From assembly GCF_041737375.1 (NCBI RefSeq), contig NZ_JBGSRV010000010.1, forward strand, positions 248,001 through 312,000: a stretch of 64,000 nt of DNA, in the 5' to 3' direction. Below, piece by piece: positions 43,815 through 52,267 of the stretch. Each line of letters starts with the position of its first letter. Within the stretch, counting starts at the first letter, position 1. Source of the DNA: Vampirovibrio sp041737375. GTDB lineage: Bacteria; Cyanobacteriota; Vampirovibrionia; Vampirovibrionales; Vampirovibrionaceae. Position numbers and translations under genes: made by a program. The notes under the pieces were generated by a model. That model saw nothing but the letters and a program-made list of their open reading frames with translations, had not been told where the DNA came from and did no database searches.

Positions 43815-44540
43815 TTAGAAGCGAATAAAAGCCTCAAGCGCATTGCGATTGGCGGCCCAAACCTGATCCAGAGATTCCGCGGGGGGGAGTTCGGGGTCAA
43901 AGGGTTCATCCAAACCGGGGGGGAGCTCCAGCGTTACCACCGGAATTTGACGAATTTTGCCCGCATAAGTCCCAAAAGAACCGGGCGTGGGATAGCCAAT
44001 ACTTTCCACCACCTCATAGCCGGACGCCTCCGACATGGCATCCGCCACCGCTCGGGCGGGTCCGTCAAAGTTCAACACTTTGTAAGGGGAATGAACGGTT
44101 AAAATCTTTTGGGGCTGATACTGTTCAATCAGGGCCATCACCAAGCGGGTTTCTGGCTCACTGGCAGCCGCCTTGCCGGAATAATAGGGAGTGTTCAAGT
44201 TATCTTCCTGCCAATCCGGGGTGGGGTAATTGCGGTTGAGATCCACCTGATGGGCGTTCATCCGGGTGCCAGCAGCCAAGCCATCCGGGTTTAGCACCGG
44301 AATAATCAAGGTGGGCTGGTCATTAAAATCAATGGGGGCTTGGGCAAACTGCCCCGCTTGCAACTGGGCCACAAACCGGGTCAGCAACTGCCCGCTAATG
44401 GCCTCATCCCCGTGAAAAACCCCAATAATAAGGCTGTTGAGCTGCTCCGGCTGAGACGGGCCAAAAAATACGCCCTCAATCGGCCGGTTTTGCACCGAGT
44501 GAGACAAAATACAACGATGATGGGAAAGGGCAATGCTCAT
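43815..44540 (-). CDS. M14-family zinc peptidase, MpaA-like
   Basis: 241 aa from the ATG at 44540; the frame is open far upstream, but that part overlaps the next gene and lacks homology-like features. Zinc ligands His43 and Glu46 (GVFHGDEAISG) and His150 (LTVHSPYK), substrate-binding DLNRNYP (100-106) and the catalytic Glu205 (TLELPPG) match the M14 carboxypeptidase fold, closest to murein tripeptide amidase MpaA. It probably trims peptidoglycan peptides during recycling. It has no signal peptide, so it is cytosolic. Confidence 0.85.
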   Translation of the reverse strand: MSIALSHHRCILSHSVQNRPIEGVFFGPSQPEQLNSLIIGVFHGDEAISGQLLTRFVAQLQAGQFAQAPIDFNDQPTLIIPVLNPDGLAAGTRMNAHQVDLNRNYPTPDWQEDNLNTPYYSGKAAASEPETRLVMALIEQYQPQKILTVHSPYKVLNFDGPARAVADAMSEASGYEVVESIGYPTPGSFGTYAGKIRQIPVVTLELPPGLDEPFDPELPPAESLDQVWAANRNALEAFIRF

Positions 44541-44569
44541 ACATTTATTGTACGAGAGAAATTCAATTT

Positions 44570-45268
44570 TTAGAGCCGCTCCTGCTGATGAAATCCATAG
44601 CGGGCATCCGCATGCAAATTCACCCGCATCAACTCCGCCTCCAAATGGGCGCAATGGCTGCGGACTTGCTCCTCGCTCAGGTTCTCTGGCACATGCAGGG
44701 GTTTGCCATACACCAGTTGCATGCCCGTAAAGGGCAAGGGGGCATGGTAGTGATCCCAAGATTTCTCAAACTTGCTGAGCAACCATTGGGTGGAGGACCC
44801 TAAGGGCACAATGGGGCTTCCGGTCTGGCTAGCCAAACGAATAATACCCGGCTTTACCTTGTAGCGAGGCCCTCGTGGGCCATCCACCGTAAAGGCAATG
44901 GAATGATTTCGCTCCAGAAGCTCTTTTCGCAAACCTAAAATAGCCTGTGTTCCGCCTCGCTTGTGCGATCCTCGTACGAAATGCCGAAACCCAATGGTGC
45001 GGGCCAAGCGGGTAATAAATTCCCCATCATTACTGGGGCTGACCAGAATGGCCACACTGTCCAGCGGTACCGCCTTAAACAGACAATACATGCGTCCATG
45101 CCACAGGGCATAAATCACAGGCTTGCCCGAGTTTAACAGGGTCTGGGCCTCAGGATCGTATTCGGTTCCATCCACCCGCCAGGAGGCCCGAATCAACCGC
45201 AATGGCTGTCCGGCCAGTTGAGATAAAAAAACCTTTAGAAACCTGTTATTCTTGATTTTAATGCCCAT
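44570..45268 (-). CDS. DUF374 lysophospholipid acyltransferase-like protein
   Basis: 232 aa. Signature blocks of DUF374: YALWHGRMYCL (acyltransferase His), VSPSNDGEFITRLA, FVRGSHKRGGTQAILGL and FTVDGPRGPRYKVKPGI. The family resembles the acyltransferases that complete lipid A, and a role in outer-membrane lipid acylation is likely though unproven. One N-terminal amphipathic segment. Its stop lies 30 bp before the peptidase start in the same direction. Confidence 0.88.
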   Translation of the reverse strand: MGIKIKNNRFLKVFLSQLAGQPLRLIRASWRVDGTEYDPEAQTLLNSGKPVIYALWHGRMYCLFKAVPLDSVAILVSPSNDGEFITRLARTIGFRHFVRGSHKRGGTQAILGLRKELLERNHSIAFTVDGPRGPRYKVKPGIIRLASQTGSPIVPLGSSTQWLLSKFEKSWDHYHAPLPFTGMQLVYGKPLHVPENLSEEQVRSHCAHLEAELMRVNLHADARYGFHQQERL

Positions 45269-45362
45269 GGGTCCGCTTCACCTGATTGGATGGGTTCCAT
45301 CATAGCCTATTTGTGATTATATGAGAAAGTTGGCTGTGTTTTCCCCAAGGAGTGAATCCCCC

Positions 45363-46037
45363 ATGAGTTCTTTCGCCCCGGTGTATGACCCCACGCAAGT
45401 GCTGATTGCGCCTTCCATCCTGTCGGCTGACTTTGCCAAACTGGGAGAAGCCCTGCAATGCCTGGAGGCCAGCGGCGCGGATTGGGTGCATGTGGATGTG
45501 ATGGACGGCATGTTCGTACCCAACCTGACCCTTGGGCCACCCATTATTGAGGCGCTGCGCAAGCACAGCAAGCTGCCCTTTGACGTGCATTTGATGATTG
45601 AACAGCCAGATCGCTATTTGTCCCACTTTCGGGATGCCGGGGCCGACGTGCTGACCGTGCATGCTGAAGCCTGTCCGCACCTGCACAGAACCCTCACCGA
45701 AATTCGCAGGCTGGGTTGTAAGGCTGGGGTGTCTCTCAACCCTGCCACCCCGGTGTCCGTGCTGGAAAACGTACTGGATGAGCTGGATTTAATTTTAGTC
45801 ATGTCCGTCAATCCCGGCTTTGGGGGCCAAAGCTTTATTCCCAATAGCCTGAAAAAACTGGCCCAAGTTAAAGCGCTCATTGCCGATCGGCCTATTTTTC
45901 TGGAAGTGGATGGCGGTGTATCGCCCCAAAATAGCGGGGCCGTCAAAGCGGCGGGGGCCAATGTGATTGTGGCGGGTTCCGCCGTGTTTAAATCCAAAGA
46001 TATTCCGGCCACCATTCGGGCGCTAAAAAACGCCTAA
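45363..46037 (+). CDS. rpe: ribulose-phosphate 3-epimerase
   Basis: 224 aa. Pentose-phosphate enzyme interconverting ribulose-5-P and xylulose-5-P. Blocks: IAPSILSADFAKL, VHVDVMDGMFVPNLTLGP (catalytic Asp and metal ligands), DVHLMIEQP, VMSVNPGFGGQSFI and LEVDGGV. AAGGAG (45347-45352) before the ATG at 45363 decides the start against an upstream ATG at 45321. Divergent from the acyltransferase gene. Confidence 0.95.
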   Translation: MSSFAPVYDPTQVLIAPSILSADFAKLGEALQCLEASGADWVHVDVMDGMFVPNLTLGPPIIEALRKHSKLPFDVHLMIEQPDRYLSHFRDAGADVLTVHAEACPHLHRTLTEIRRLGCKAGVSLNPATPVSVLENVLDELDLILVMSVNPGFGGQSFIPNSLKKLAQVKALIADRPIFLEVDGGVSPQNSGAVKAAGANVIVAGSAVFKSKDIPATIRALKNA

Positions 46038-46178
46038 GACATGCTCATTGGCCTGCCAACCACAAAACAAGATTGCCGATCCGGCCCAGCCTGCGCTCGT
46101 TTTTTTCAAAGGTTTTGGAAAAACAGACCGATACGGTTTACAACAGTTGAAGTCCCTGCGGCAACGGAGCAATCTTTT

Positions 46179-46937
46179 ATGAAGCGCCTATTGGCCATTG
46201 CCTTTTTAAGCGTAGCCCTCACCCTGATAAATCCTGCGAGGGGCTGGGCTTGGGATGGAAAGTGGACCAAAGCCAAGTCGGGCAATGCCGAAGATTTGTT
46301 TGATGATCCCGGCCGCAGCCAGGGAAAAGCCGGGACCGATCCGCCTCAAAAATTCTGGATGGCTGGCCCCAGAGACTATGTGGACGTAGATCCCGAGGAG
46401 TTGAGTGACTATTTTGATCGCAAAAACAAGGATTACACCCCTTACGCTCTGGTCCGTGTTGAGCAAACCCTGCATTACCAAAATCTTCACCTGCCTAAAG
46501 GCTATTACCTGATTAAACCCGGCGATGGCATGGATGGCTCTATCAAAGCCAATATAGAAACACTGGACGACTACGGTCCAAAACCGCCACAAGCAGTGCC
46601 ACCGGTAACAACCTCACCCTTGCCCCCTCTGGAAACGGAGGTGGAAACCGAGATAGAAAATACCGAAAACCCACCGGCAGCCCTACCCCCAACATCCTTA
46701 CCCACCCGCAGCAGGCCACAGGGCTTAAGCGCCAGGGTACCTGTTTACCAAACCCTGGTCATTATTCGCCAAGGCAGAGTGGTGGGCGTGGTACCGGTGC
46801 ATCGTATGAGCACATACCGCCCCACTCAAAAACAAAAAATACCCCGACATGCACTGGCCTGGGTAGAATGGGAAGAACGGCGCCCCATATTGAAGTTCTA
46901 CGATAAGAAATGGGTGTATGAAACCGAGTTTCAGTAA
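46179..46937 (+). CDS. secreted protein of unknown function
   Basis: 252 aa. The ATG at 46179 gives a clean signal peptide (MKRLLAIAFLSVALTLINPA, cleavage near GWAW). The frame extends upstream to 46041, but that part is not signal-like. The mature part has a Trp/Asp-rich N-terminus (WDGKWTKAKSG), a folded-looking domain (YALVRVEQTLHYQNLHLPKG), a Pro/Glu/Thr linker and a C-terminal domain (TLVIIRQGRVVGVVPVHR). The two hydrophobic-strand segments resemble each other slightly. Function unknown. Confidence 0.72.
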   Translation: MKRLLAIAFLSVALTLINPARGWAWDGKWTKAKSGNAEDLFDDPGRSQGKAGTDPPQKFWMAGPRDYVDVDPEELSDYFDRKNKDYTPYALVRVEQTLHYQNLHLPKGYYLIKPGDGMDGSIKANIETLDDYGPKPPQAVPPVTTSPLPPLETEVETEIENTENPPAALPPTSLPTRSRPQGLSARVPVYQTLVIIRQGRVVGVVPVHRMSTYRPTQKQKIPRHALAWVEWEERRPILKFYDKKWVYETEFQ

Positions 46938-46994
46938 GCGCACGGTGTCAATCCGGTAAATCGGTGGGGTCAAGCACGCATAATATTTGATAGA

Positions 46995-47360
46995 ATGGGG
47001 AGATACTTTATCCGAGAGAAGTCCCTGAAAGGATATTTCCCCTTGATTCTGGAAGCGTTCAGCACCCACCTGAAAGCGCATACCAAGCCAAATTACCCGC
47101 CTGAGCGGGTTTTAATGGAGTGGTTAACCAGCATTTTGTTACTGCCGCCCAAGCCGGGTGATCTGATTGGCAAAATTGTGCATACGGAAATCAGTCGGGT
47201 AGAAGGTCAGGGGCATTACTGGTTTGAGGGAAAAAGCAATACCGGGCGGGAACTTTTGACAACCCTGACCCAATACTGCCGCAGTTATGATCATTGGCAA
47301 TTCAGTCGCTGGGTGCACGAAGTGCGAGCCTCCGATTTCCAGCGCAAATACGGCTCCTGA
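46995..47360 (+). CDS. 121-aa protein of unknown function
   Basis: Mixed helix/strand composition, rich in Trp, Tyr and His (EGQGHYWFEGKSNTGRELL, SYDHWQFSRWVHEVRAS). No signal peptide or membrane helix. The ATG at 46995 lacks a clear ribosome site; an in-frame ATG at 47115 is possible. It converges on the CBS gene with a 7-bp gap. Confidence 0.6.
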   Translation: MGRYFIREKSLKGYFPLILEAFSTHLKAHTKPNYPPERVLMEWLTSILLLPPKPGDLIGKIVHTEISRVEGQGHYWFEGKSNTGRELLTTLTQYCRSYDHWQFSRWVHEVRASDFQRKYGS

Positions 47361-47367
47361 TTCAAAC

Positions 47368-47745
47368 TCAACCCGCTTGGCGCTGCTGTAAACGTTTTTG
47401 CTCCAGGCTGGCCAGGGTTAAAATGCCGATGGGCTGATTGTTTTCCATAACGGCCATAAAATCCAGCCCGCTGCGGATTAACTGCCGTTTGGCTTCCTCT
47501 ATTGATACATCACTACTCACGGTGAGCGGAAAGGGGCGCAAATACTCGCGAACGTCTAGGTCGTTCAAGGTGGCTGGTGGTAATGCACCCAGTTCTTGAG
47601 CAAACACCACCCCAATCATTTGCAACCCTTCCAGCACCACAATCCAGCCGGACTGTTGCTGAGCCATCAGCCGCTGGGCTTCCATGGCGTAATCGTTGAC
47701 GGAAATAGTGAGCATCACCGGCTCTGTTAGCTCTAAAAGTCTCAT
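47368..47745 (-). CDS. CBS-domain pair protein
   Basis: 125 aa made almost entirely of two CBS motifs: MLTISVNDYAMEAQRLM with GWIVVLEGLQMIGVV, and LTVSSDVSIEEAKRQLI with DFMAVMENNQPIGILTL. Such pairs bind adenine nucleotides (AMP, ATP, SAM) and regulate partners. No fused effector domain. The target is not evident from neighbours. Confidence 0.82.
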   Translation of the reverse strand: MRLLELTEPVMLTISVNDYAMEAQRLMAQQQSGWIVVLEGLQMIGVVFAQELGALPPATLNDLDVREYLRPFPLTVSSDVSIEEAKRQLIRSGLDFMAVMENNQPIGILTLASLEQKRLQQRQAG

Positions 47746-47940
47746 CTATCAATGCTTTCTGTGTCTTGTGTTAAAAAATTTTTAGCCTGCAATGGCAATC
47801 TATGGCCTAAATAGCCTCCGGCTGGGCCTGTGCTTTTATCAATGGTTAAAACAAACGGAAGGTTAAGCCAATAGCCTCTATTCTAGCCTTATTTTAAGGT
47901 ATCGTATATTCCACAACCGGACCAATACAGGCTGTGGAAA
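47746..47940. other. intergenic region upstream of the CBS gene
   Basis: A/T-rich, no ORF; contains the presumed CBS promoter but no clear consensus. Confidence 0.3.
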
Positions 47941-47948
47941 ATAGAAAC

Positions 47949-48021
47949 CCGTAAAAACACGGAAAACGCTTCTTTTAGAAAGCGTTCCAAAGAAAAAAGC
48001 ACAGCCTAAAGTAAGCTGTGC
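47949..48021 (-). terminator. tandem minus-strand terminators
   Basis: Hairpin 1: stem 48021-48015 with 48005-47999, then six T. Hairpin 2: AACGCTT/AAGCGTT (47986-47980 with 47971-47965), then TT. Hairpin 3: CCGT/ACGG (47962-47959 with 47952-47949). Confidence 0.75.
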
Positions 48022-48111
48022 GCGCTATGAGGAGTTAACTGTAAGTGCAAGTTGAAGTGAAGCTTGAAAAGTCAGTGTTGAGTCGTTGAAATGGCAGGTG
48101 AGGAGCGAGTG
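47991..48111 (-). ncRNA. candidate small RNA with two CUCCUCA motifs (minus strand)
   Basis: On the minus strand TTGGCA (48145-48140) is followed after 16 bases by TATATA (48123-48118), predicting a start near 48111. The next 90 bases contain no ORF and little structure. They carry CGCTCCTCACC and AACTCCTCA, both anti-Shine-Dalgarno. The RNA ends at a GCACAGC/GCTGTGC hairpin (48021-47999) plus TTTTTT. Two further minus-strand hairpins (47986-47965 and 47962-47949) look like back-up terminators. The plus strand shows no ORF longer than 30 codons here. Confidence 0.6.
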
Positions 48112-48280
48112 AAATCTTATATATATAATATAGACCACATGCCAAAAAACTTTAATTCTGGCCCTCAAGCCTTACCCTGATTGACTTTCAGCATGACAGA
48201 ACAAGGGTTTTTCCCCGATCTTTTCAACCCCTTTAAAAGTATATAAAACCCCAGCACCATCCGCATGTCCGACCCAATCG

Positions 48281-48622
48281 ATGCGAAAAACCCCTAACCC
48301 TAAACATCAGAACGCTGGTTCAAATCAATGGCAAAGCCTATTCATCTGGCGAACGGCGGACCAGAATGGCGGGTGGAAAGGATACGTACTGATTACGCCT
48401 GAAAATGCGGCTAAGTTCAGCGGCCAGCCCGCTCTGATCGGTCTGTTTGGTTTGCCGTTCCGGCATCACGCTCCCATCGCTTTTCAAAAACTGCAACAAG
48501 CATTCTTCATTCAGGTTCATAACGGCACCACAATTAACTTGAAGCCGCCTGCAAGGGAAGCCTTCTACACACTCTTATGGTACCTAACGGAGATGGGTCC
48601 CATCATCGGCCAAGCGATTTAA
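48281..48622 (+). CDS. 113-aa protein of unknown function
   Basis: Basic N-terminus, then a globular-looking part (SLFIWRTADQNGGWKGYVLI, FQKLQQAFFIQVHNGTTINL, AREAFYTLLWYL). No ribosome site is clear before the ATG; TATAAA at 48242-48247 gives a possible promoter. Coding is likely but not certain. It converges on the next gene. Confidence 0.45.
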   Translation: MRKTPNPKHQNAGSNQWQSLFIWRTADQNGGWKGYVLITPENAAKFSGQPALIGLFGLPFRHHAPIAFQKLQQAFFIQVHNGTTINLKPPAREAFYTLLWYLTEMGPIIGQAI

Positions 48623-48675
48623 CTTGTCCCTAGCCCGAAGATCTACAATAAATAGGGGACCATAGATTCAAAGCA

Positions 48676-49080
48676 CTAGATGTGGCTATCCAGCTGATAA
48701 CCAAGCATGGCACCCACTACCGGCCCAATAACCCAGCCGATTACAGGCAAGTCCCGGCCGACCGCCAAGCCCAGGGAAGCCCCAGCAAGGGTACCATCCC
48801 AGTTAGGGTCCTCAAGCCCCGCGTTTTCGGGGGAGGTGGTTTCCCGCGCAGAAAGCACTCGCCCTTTTTCAACCTTGGCAAAATCAGAATAATTAAAAGC
48901 AAAAGCCTGAAGCTGTAAAGCCTGCTCGGGTTGCTTGAGCAACTGTGTAAACATTATGGACATTACACAAAATAACCCACCCATTAACAAAATCCCCGCC
49001 AATAAACGATTGCCCAATTTCACCAGCAAAGCGATTCGAGCCTGAGCCGTTTCCAGCAGGTTAAAACAGCGGTCACTCAT
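48676..49080 (-). CDS. small membrane protein with glycine-zipper-like C-terminus
   Basis: 134 aa. AAGGAG sits seven bases before the ATG. One membrane helix at about 22-48 (LGNRLLAGILLMGGLFCVMS) and a second Gly-rich hydrophobic segment at the C-terminus (GASLGLAVGRDLPVIGWVIG), separated by a soluble loop. The Gly-x-x-x-Gly spacing recalls glycine-zipper membrane proteins. Function unknown. Confidence 0.68.
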   Translation of the reverse strand: MSDRCFNLLETAQARIALLVKLGNRLLAGILLMGGLFCVMSIMFTQLLKQPEQALQLQAFAFNYSDFAKVEKGRVLSARETTSPENAGLEDPNWDGTLAGASLGLAVGRDLPVIGWVIGPVVGAMLGYQLDSHI

Positions 49081-49288
49081 GGGCGACTCCTTGTTTAATT
49101 CAAATTGCGGACGACGAAGCGGGCGCAGGGTGCTACATTAAAATAAAAACAATCAATAGAGCAGGATTGCCTGACTCGGCTTGCAACTTCTGGAACCCTT
49201 CGGCCAAAAAGCGCCCAATTCCCTGGCAAGCGGCTAAAATACAATCAGTAATGAACGATTCCGTGCGTGGACTGATGGGTGGACTGAA

Positions 49289-49936
49289 ATGATGAACAAG
49301 CGGTTTTTATATCAATGGATTGCCCTCAGTATAACGGCAGCGGTTGGGTTTTGCCTATTCTCCGAATGGGGAGTAGCGGAAAAAACCGTTCAGGCCGAAG
49401 CCCGTTATCAAAACCCGACTGATCTGGAAATACTAAAGAACGATTTAAACAAACTGGACAATTTGGCCAGTGACGGCTTATGGGGAGAAGCTTCTGTTAT
49501 TGTGGGCCAGGATATTCGCGCCAGAGACATTTATACCCGCTATGTGGAGAAAGCCGCTAAAATTAGTGGCGAACTTTTAAAAGTAGGTAAACGACTGTCT
49601 GAGGAAGATGCAACCGTCTCCTTACAGCAGCTAGGCGCCATTTGCCAAAAAGTAAGCCTGACCAATACCCGCTTTAAAAACACCTTTCAGCACGGAGAAG
49701 AACAATTTCAGACCTATCAACTGATTCAAAAAGCCATTGGCAATCTGGAATCAGCCATCAGCTATTGGCGGGTTTCCAACCGGTATCGTAAAATTTATCG
49801 GGGCGGAGCCAGAGAGCGACTGGAAGACGATGAAATTTTAAAAACCAAACTCCTGACAGCCACCAACGCCATTGACGAGCTAAAAACCATTATGACCACT
49901 CAAGAAGCCTTATCTCGTAATCTGGAAGAAGAATAA
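49289..49936 (+). CDS. exported helical protein of unknown function
   Basis: 215 aa. GGGTGGA (49278-49283) precedes tandem ATGs at 49289 and 49292. Signal peptide about residues 1-30 (QWIALSITAAVGFCLFSEWG). The mature part is nearly all alpha-helical with heptad-like spacing (LKNDLNKLDNLASDGLWGEA; TNAIDELKTIMTTQEALSRN). It looks like the PsbQ/four-helix class of lumenal or periplasmic proteins by shape only, and I do not claim homology. Confidence 0.72.
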   Translation: MMNKRFLYQWIALSITAAVGFCLFSEWGVAEKTVQAEARYQNPTDLEILKNDLNKLDNLASDGLWGEASVIVGQDIRARDIYTRYVEKAAKISGELLKVGKRLSEEDATVSLQQLGAICQKVSLTNTRFKNTFQHGEEQFQTYQLIQKAIGNLESAISYWRVSNRYRKIYRGGARERLEDDEILKTKLLTATNAIDELKTIMTTQEALSRNLEEE

Positions 49937-50043
49937 ATCAGTGCAAATCCAGCACCTGTGGGCTTGCGGCGTGAACACCCATTCAGCCTGCCAGCTTGCC
50001 ATGCCAAACCACCCTTTAAAAGTCGCAAACCCAAAGTAATATG

Positions 50044-50091
50044 TCGACTTGGCTTGACATTGCTTCTTTGGTAAAGTAAGCCAAGGCGTCG
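50044..50091 (+). promoter_or_regulatory. leader hairpin upstream of ahcY
   Basis: CTTGGCTT (50048-50055) and AAGCCAAG (50078-50085) form a perfect 8-bp stem; TCGA/GTCG bases outside can extend it over a bulge. A TTGACA (50054-50059) lies in the stem. It does not match the SAH riboswitch consensus that I know. Either a protein-binding or RNA control element is possible. Confidence 0.4.
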
Positions 50092-50133
50092 CCTATGCAG
50101 AGCGTCGACCTGATTAAATTTTAGGAGTTCGAT

Positions 50134-51408
50134 ATGCCCGTGATGACAGCGATTCCCAACGAAATCAAAGATCCTTCCCTGGCCCCTCAGGGCAAAAAGC
50201 AAATTGAGTGGGCTAATCGGGATATGCCCGTATTGGCGCAAATTCGTGAGCGGTTTGCCAAAGAAAAGCCGTTTGCGGGCATTCGTATCGCCGCTTGCTG
50301 CCATATCACCAAGGAAACCGCCAATCTGGCCCGCACCTTGCAAGCTGGTGGCGCTGAAACCGTGCTAATCGCCTCCAACCCGCTCAGCACCCAGGATGAC
50401 GTGGCCGCCTCTCTGGTTCAGGATTACAACGTTTCCGTCTACGCCCTGAAAGGCGAATCGGTGGAAACCTACACCAAGCACGTGAATATCGCCCTGGATC
50501 ACAAGCCACAAATTATTATTGATGATGGCTCCGATGTGGTCGCCACCCTGGTGAAAGAGCGCCCCGACCTGATTACCGATATGATCGGCAGTACTGAGGA
50601 AACCACCACCGGCATTGTGCGTTTGCAAGCCATGGAAAAAGACGGCAAACTGCCCTGGCCTGCCATTGCCGTAAACGACGCGCAAACCAAACACTTTTTT
50701 GACAACCGCTACGGCACCGGCCAAAGCACCATGGATGGTATCATCCGGGCCACCAACATTCTGTTGGCAGGCAAAAATGTAGTGGTCGTTGGCTACGGCT
50801 GGTGTGGCAAAGGCTGCGCCATGCGGGCTCGTGGCTTGGGCGCCAATGTAATCGTGACCGAAATCAACCCCATTCGGGCCATTGAAGCGGTTATGGATGG
50901 TTTCCGGGTAATGCCCATGACCGAAGCCGCCAAAGAGGGCGATGTGTTTGTCACCGTGACCGGCAACCGCCACGTAATCGACAAAAAGCACTTTGAAGCA
51001 ATGAAAGACGGCGCCATTGTCTGCAACTCCGGTCACTTCGATTTAGAATTGAACCTGGAAGCCTTGGCCGCTATGTCCAAAGGCCGCCAGCAAATTCGTG
51101 AGTTCATGGAAGAGTTCACCATGAGCAACGGACGCCGGGTACTGGTACTGGGCGAAGGCCGCTTGATCAACCTGGCCGCTGCCGAAGGCCACCCTGCCAG
51201 CGTCATGGACATGAGCTTTGCCAACCAGGCATTGGCTGTGGAATATCTGGTGAAGAACAAAGGCAAGTTGTCCAATAACGTTCACGTTCTGCCTGCCAGC
51301 TTCGATCACGACATTGCTACCCTGAAACTTCAGGCAATGGGTGTGTCTATCGATGTTCTGACCTCTGAAATGACTGAGTACATGAACTCCTGGACCGTTG
51401 GGACTTAA
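50134..51408 (+). CDS. ahcY: adenosylhomocysteinase (SAH hydrolase)
   Basis: 424 aa. NAD-dependent hydrolysis of S-adenosylhomocysteine to adenosine and homocysteine in the methyl cycle. Landmarks: AACCHITKETANLARTLQAG, DDGSDVV, the NAD site VVVGYGWCGKGCAMRARGLGA (about residues 214-234) and the C-terminal NSWTVGT. It is the shorter form without the plant/Pseudomonas-type insertion. AGGAG six bases upstream fixes the ATG at 50134. Confidence 0.97.
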   Translation: MPVMTAIPNEIKDPSLAPQGKKQIEWANRDMPVLAQIRERFAKEKPFAGIRIAACCHITKETANLARTLQAGGAETVLIASNPLSTQDDVAASLVQDYNVSVYALKGESVETYTKHVNIALDHKPQIIIDDGSDVVATLVKERPDLITDMIGSTEETTTGIVRLQAMEKDGKLPWPAIAVNDAQTKHFFDNRYGTGQSTMDGIIRATNILLAGKNVVVVGYGWCGKGCAMRARGLGANVIVTEINPIRAIEAVMDGFRVMPMTEAAKEGDVFVTVTGNRHVIDKKHFEAMKDGAIVCNSGHFDLELNLEALAAMSKGRQQIREFMEEFTMSNGRRVLVLGEGRLINLAAAEGHPASVMDMSFANQALAVEYLVKNKGKLSNNVHVLPASFDHDIATLKLQAMGVSIDVLTSEMTEYMNSWTVGT

Positions 51409-51441
51409 TAAACCCAGCGTAACCAACCCTTTTTTATAACG

Positions 51442-51479
51442 CTAAAAGCCCCTTTTCCCAGCGGATAAGGGGCTTTTAG
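51442..51479. terminator. strong bidirectional terminator
   Basis: CTAAAAGCCCCTT (51442-51454) pairs perfectly with AAGGGGCTTTTAG (51467-51479). It serves ahcY and, in reverse, the leftward nuclease gene. Confidence 0.92.
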
Positions 51480-51523
51480 TATTGATACTATCCAGACGGT
51501 AACAACGCCCCGTTTTAGCAAAA

Positions 51524-52267
51524 CTATTGATCAATGCCGCAAATGGTTCGATAGGAGCAAAACTTATCCGGGCATTGCAGGCTCTCGGGCAAGGCGTACT
51601 CTTCCTCCACCGCCATGGCCGACACAATGGCCTGCAAGGTTTGTCGGGTGGCCTCATGCTTGGCCGAATTATAGGGCAAAACCACTTCTCTCACCGGGGT
51701 GTGGGTATCGGCCTTTACTTCCACATACACAAATTGAACCTGCTCGGGCTGAAGCGGCCCATGGGGGTTCAGCCCCAAATCTTCCGCCGATGGGGTGTGC
51801 GCCACTTCCAACAAGGCGTATAAATAAAGGCGGGTTTGCCAGTCCAGCTCCGGGTTGCGAGGAACACCCGTGCCGGTTTTCCAGTCAATCACCAAAACCA
51901 TATCCTGCCTACGGGCCACCCGATCGATTCGACCTGTCAGCCAGTCGGTATAACCCTCTTCGGTAGAAATTGGGGTATGAAAGGCCCACTCATTAGCAAT
52001 CACCGGCAAATGGGCAATGGGGTGATTGAGAAGTTTTTGCCAACTCACCCTCACATCCATAGGGGCGTTGGCCAGTAGCAACCCGCAATCCAGCCCACGG
52101 GCCTGATAATCCAGCAATTTATGCACATCCCGCCCCAGCCGAAAATGCTGAATATCAGCGGGCCACTGCATTTTTTTAACGTGCTTGTAAAAAAACTGTC
52201 GCTTGCACCGACTCCAGGATTTAAAGGCATCCGAAGAAATTTGGGTAAATTCAAGTGGCCTGGGCAT
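51524..52267 (-). CDS. PD-(D/E)XK nuclease with Fe-S cysteines, AddB/Cas4-like
   Basis: 247 aa. GGGAGG eight bases before the ATG at 52267 fixes the start, which lies inside the helicase gene end (17-base overlap). Nuclease motifs: His49 (GRDVHKLL), Asp115 (GRIDRV), Asp128 and Lys130 (VIDWKTG), and Gln144 (QTRLYLY). Cys21 with Cys232, Cys237 and Cys243 (QCPDKFCSYRTIC) fit the 4Fe-4S cluster that staples AddB and Cas4 nucleases. No cas genes are present, and the overlap with a helicase gene points to DNA end processing. Confidence 0.88.
   Translation of the reverse strand: MPRPLEFTQISSDAFKSWSRCKRQFFYKHVKKMQWPADIQHFRLGRDVHKLLDYQARGLDCGLLLANAPMDVRVSWQKLLNHPIAHLPVIANEWAFHTPISTEEGYTDWLTGRIDRVARRQDMVLVIDWKTGTGVPRNPELDWQTRLYLYALLEVAHTPSAEDLGLNPHGPLQPEQVQFVYVEVKADTHTPVREVVLPYNSAKHEATRQTLQAIVSAMAVEEEYALPESLQCPDKFCSYRTICGIDQ

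Noticed and set aside
48061..48180. Short plus-strand reading frame of about 30 codons behind GAGGAG
   Set aside because: The promoter and terminators lie on the other strand and the peptide has no recognisable features.
50365..51036. 223-aa minus-strand ORF
   Set aside because: Antisense shadow of ahcY.
51524..52267. Cas4 assignment and a possible CRISPR locus
   Set aside because: No repeat array or other cas genes; the overlap with the helicase gene favours an AddB-like role.
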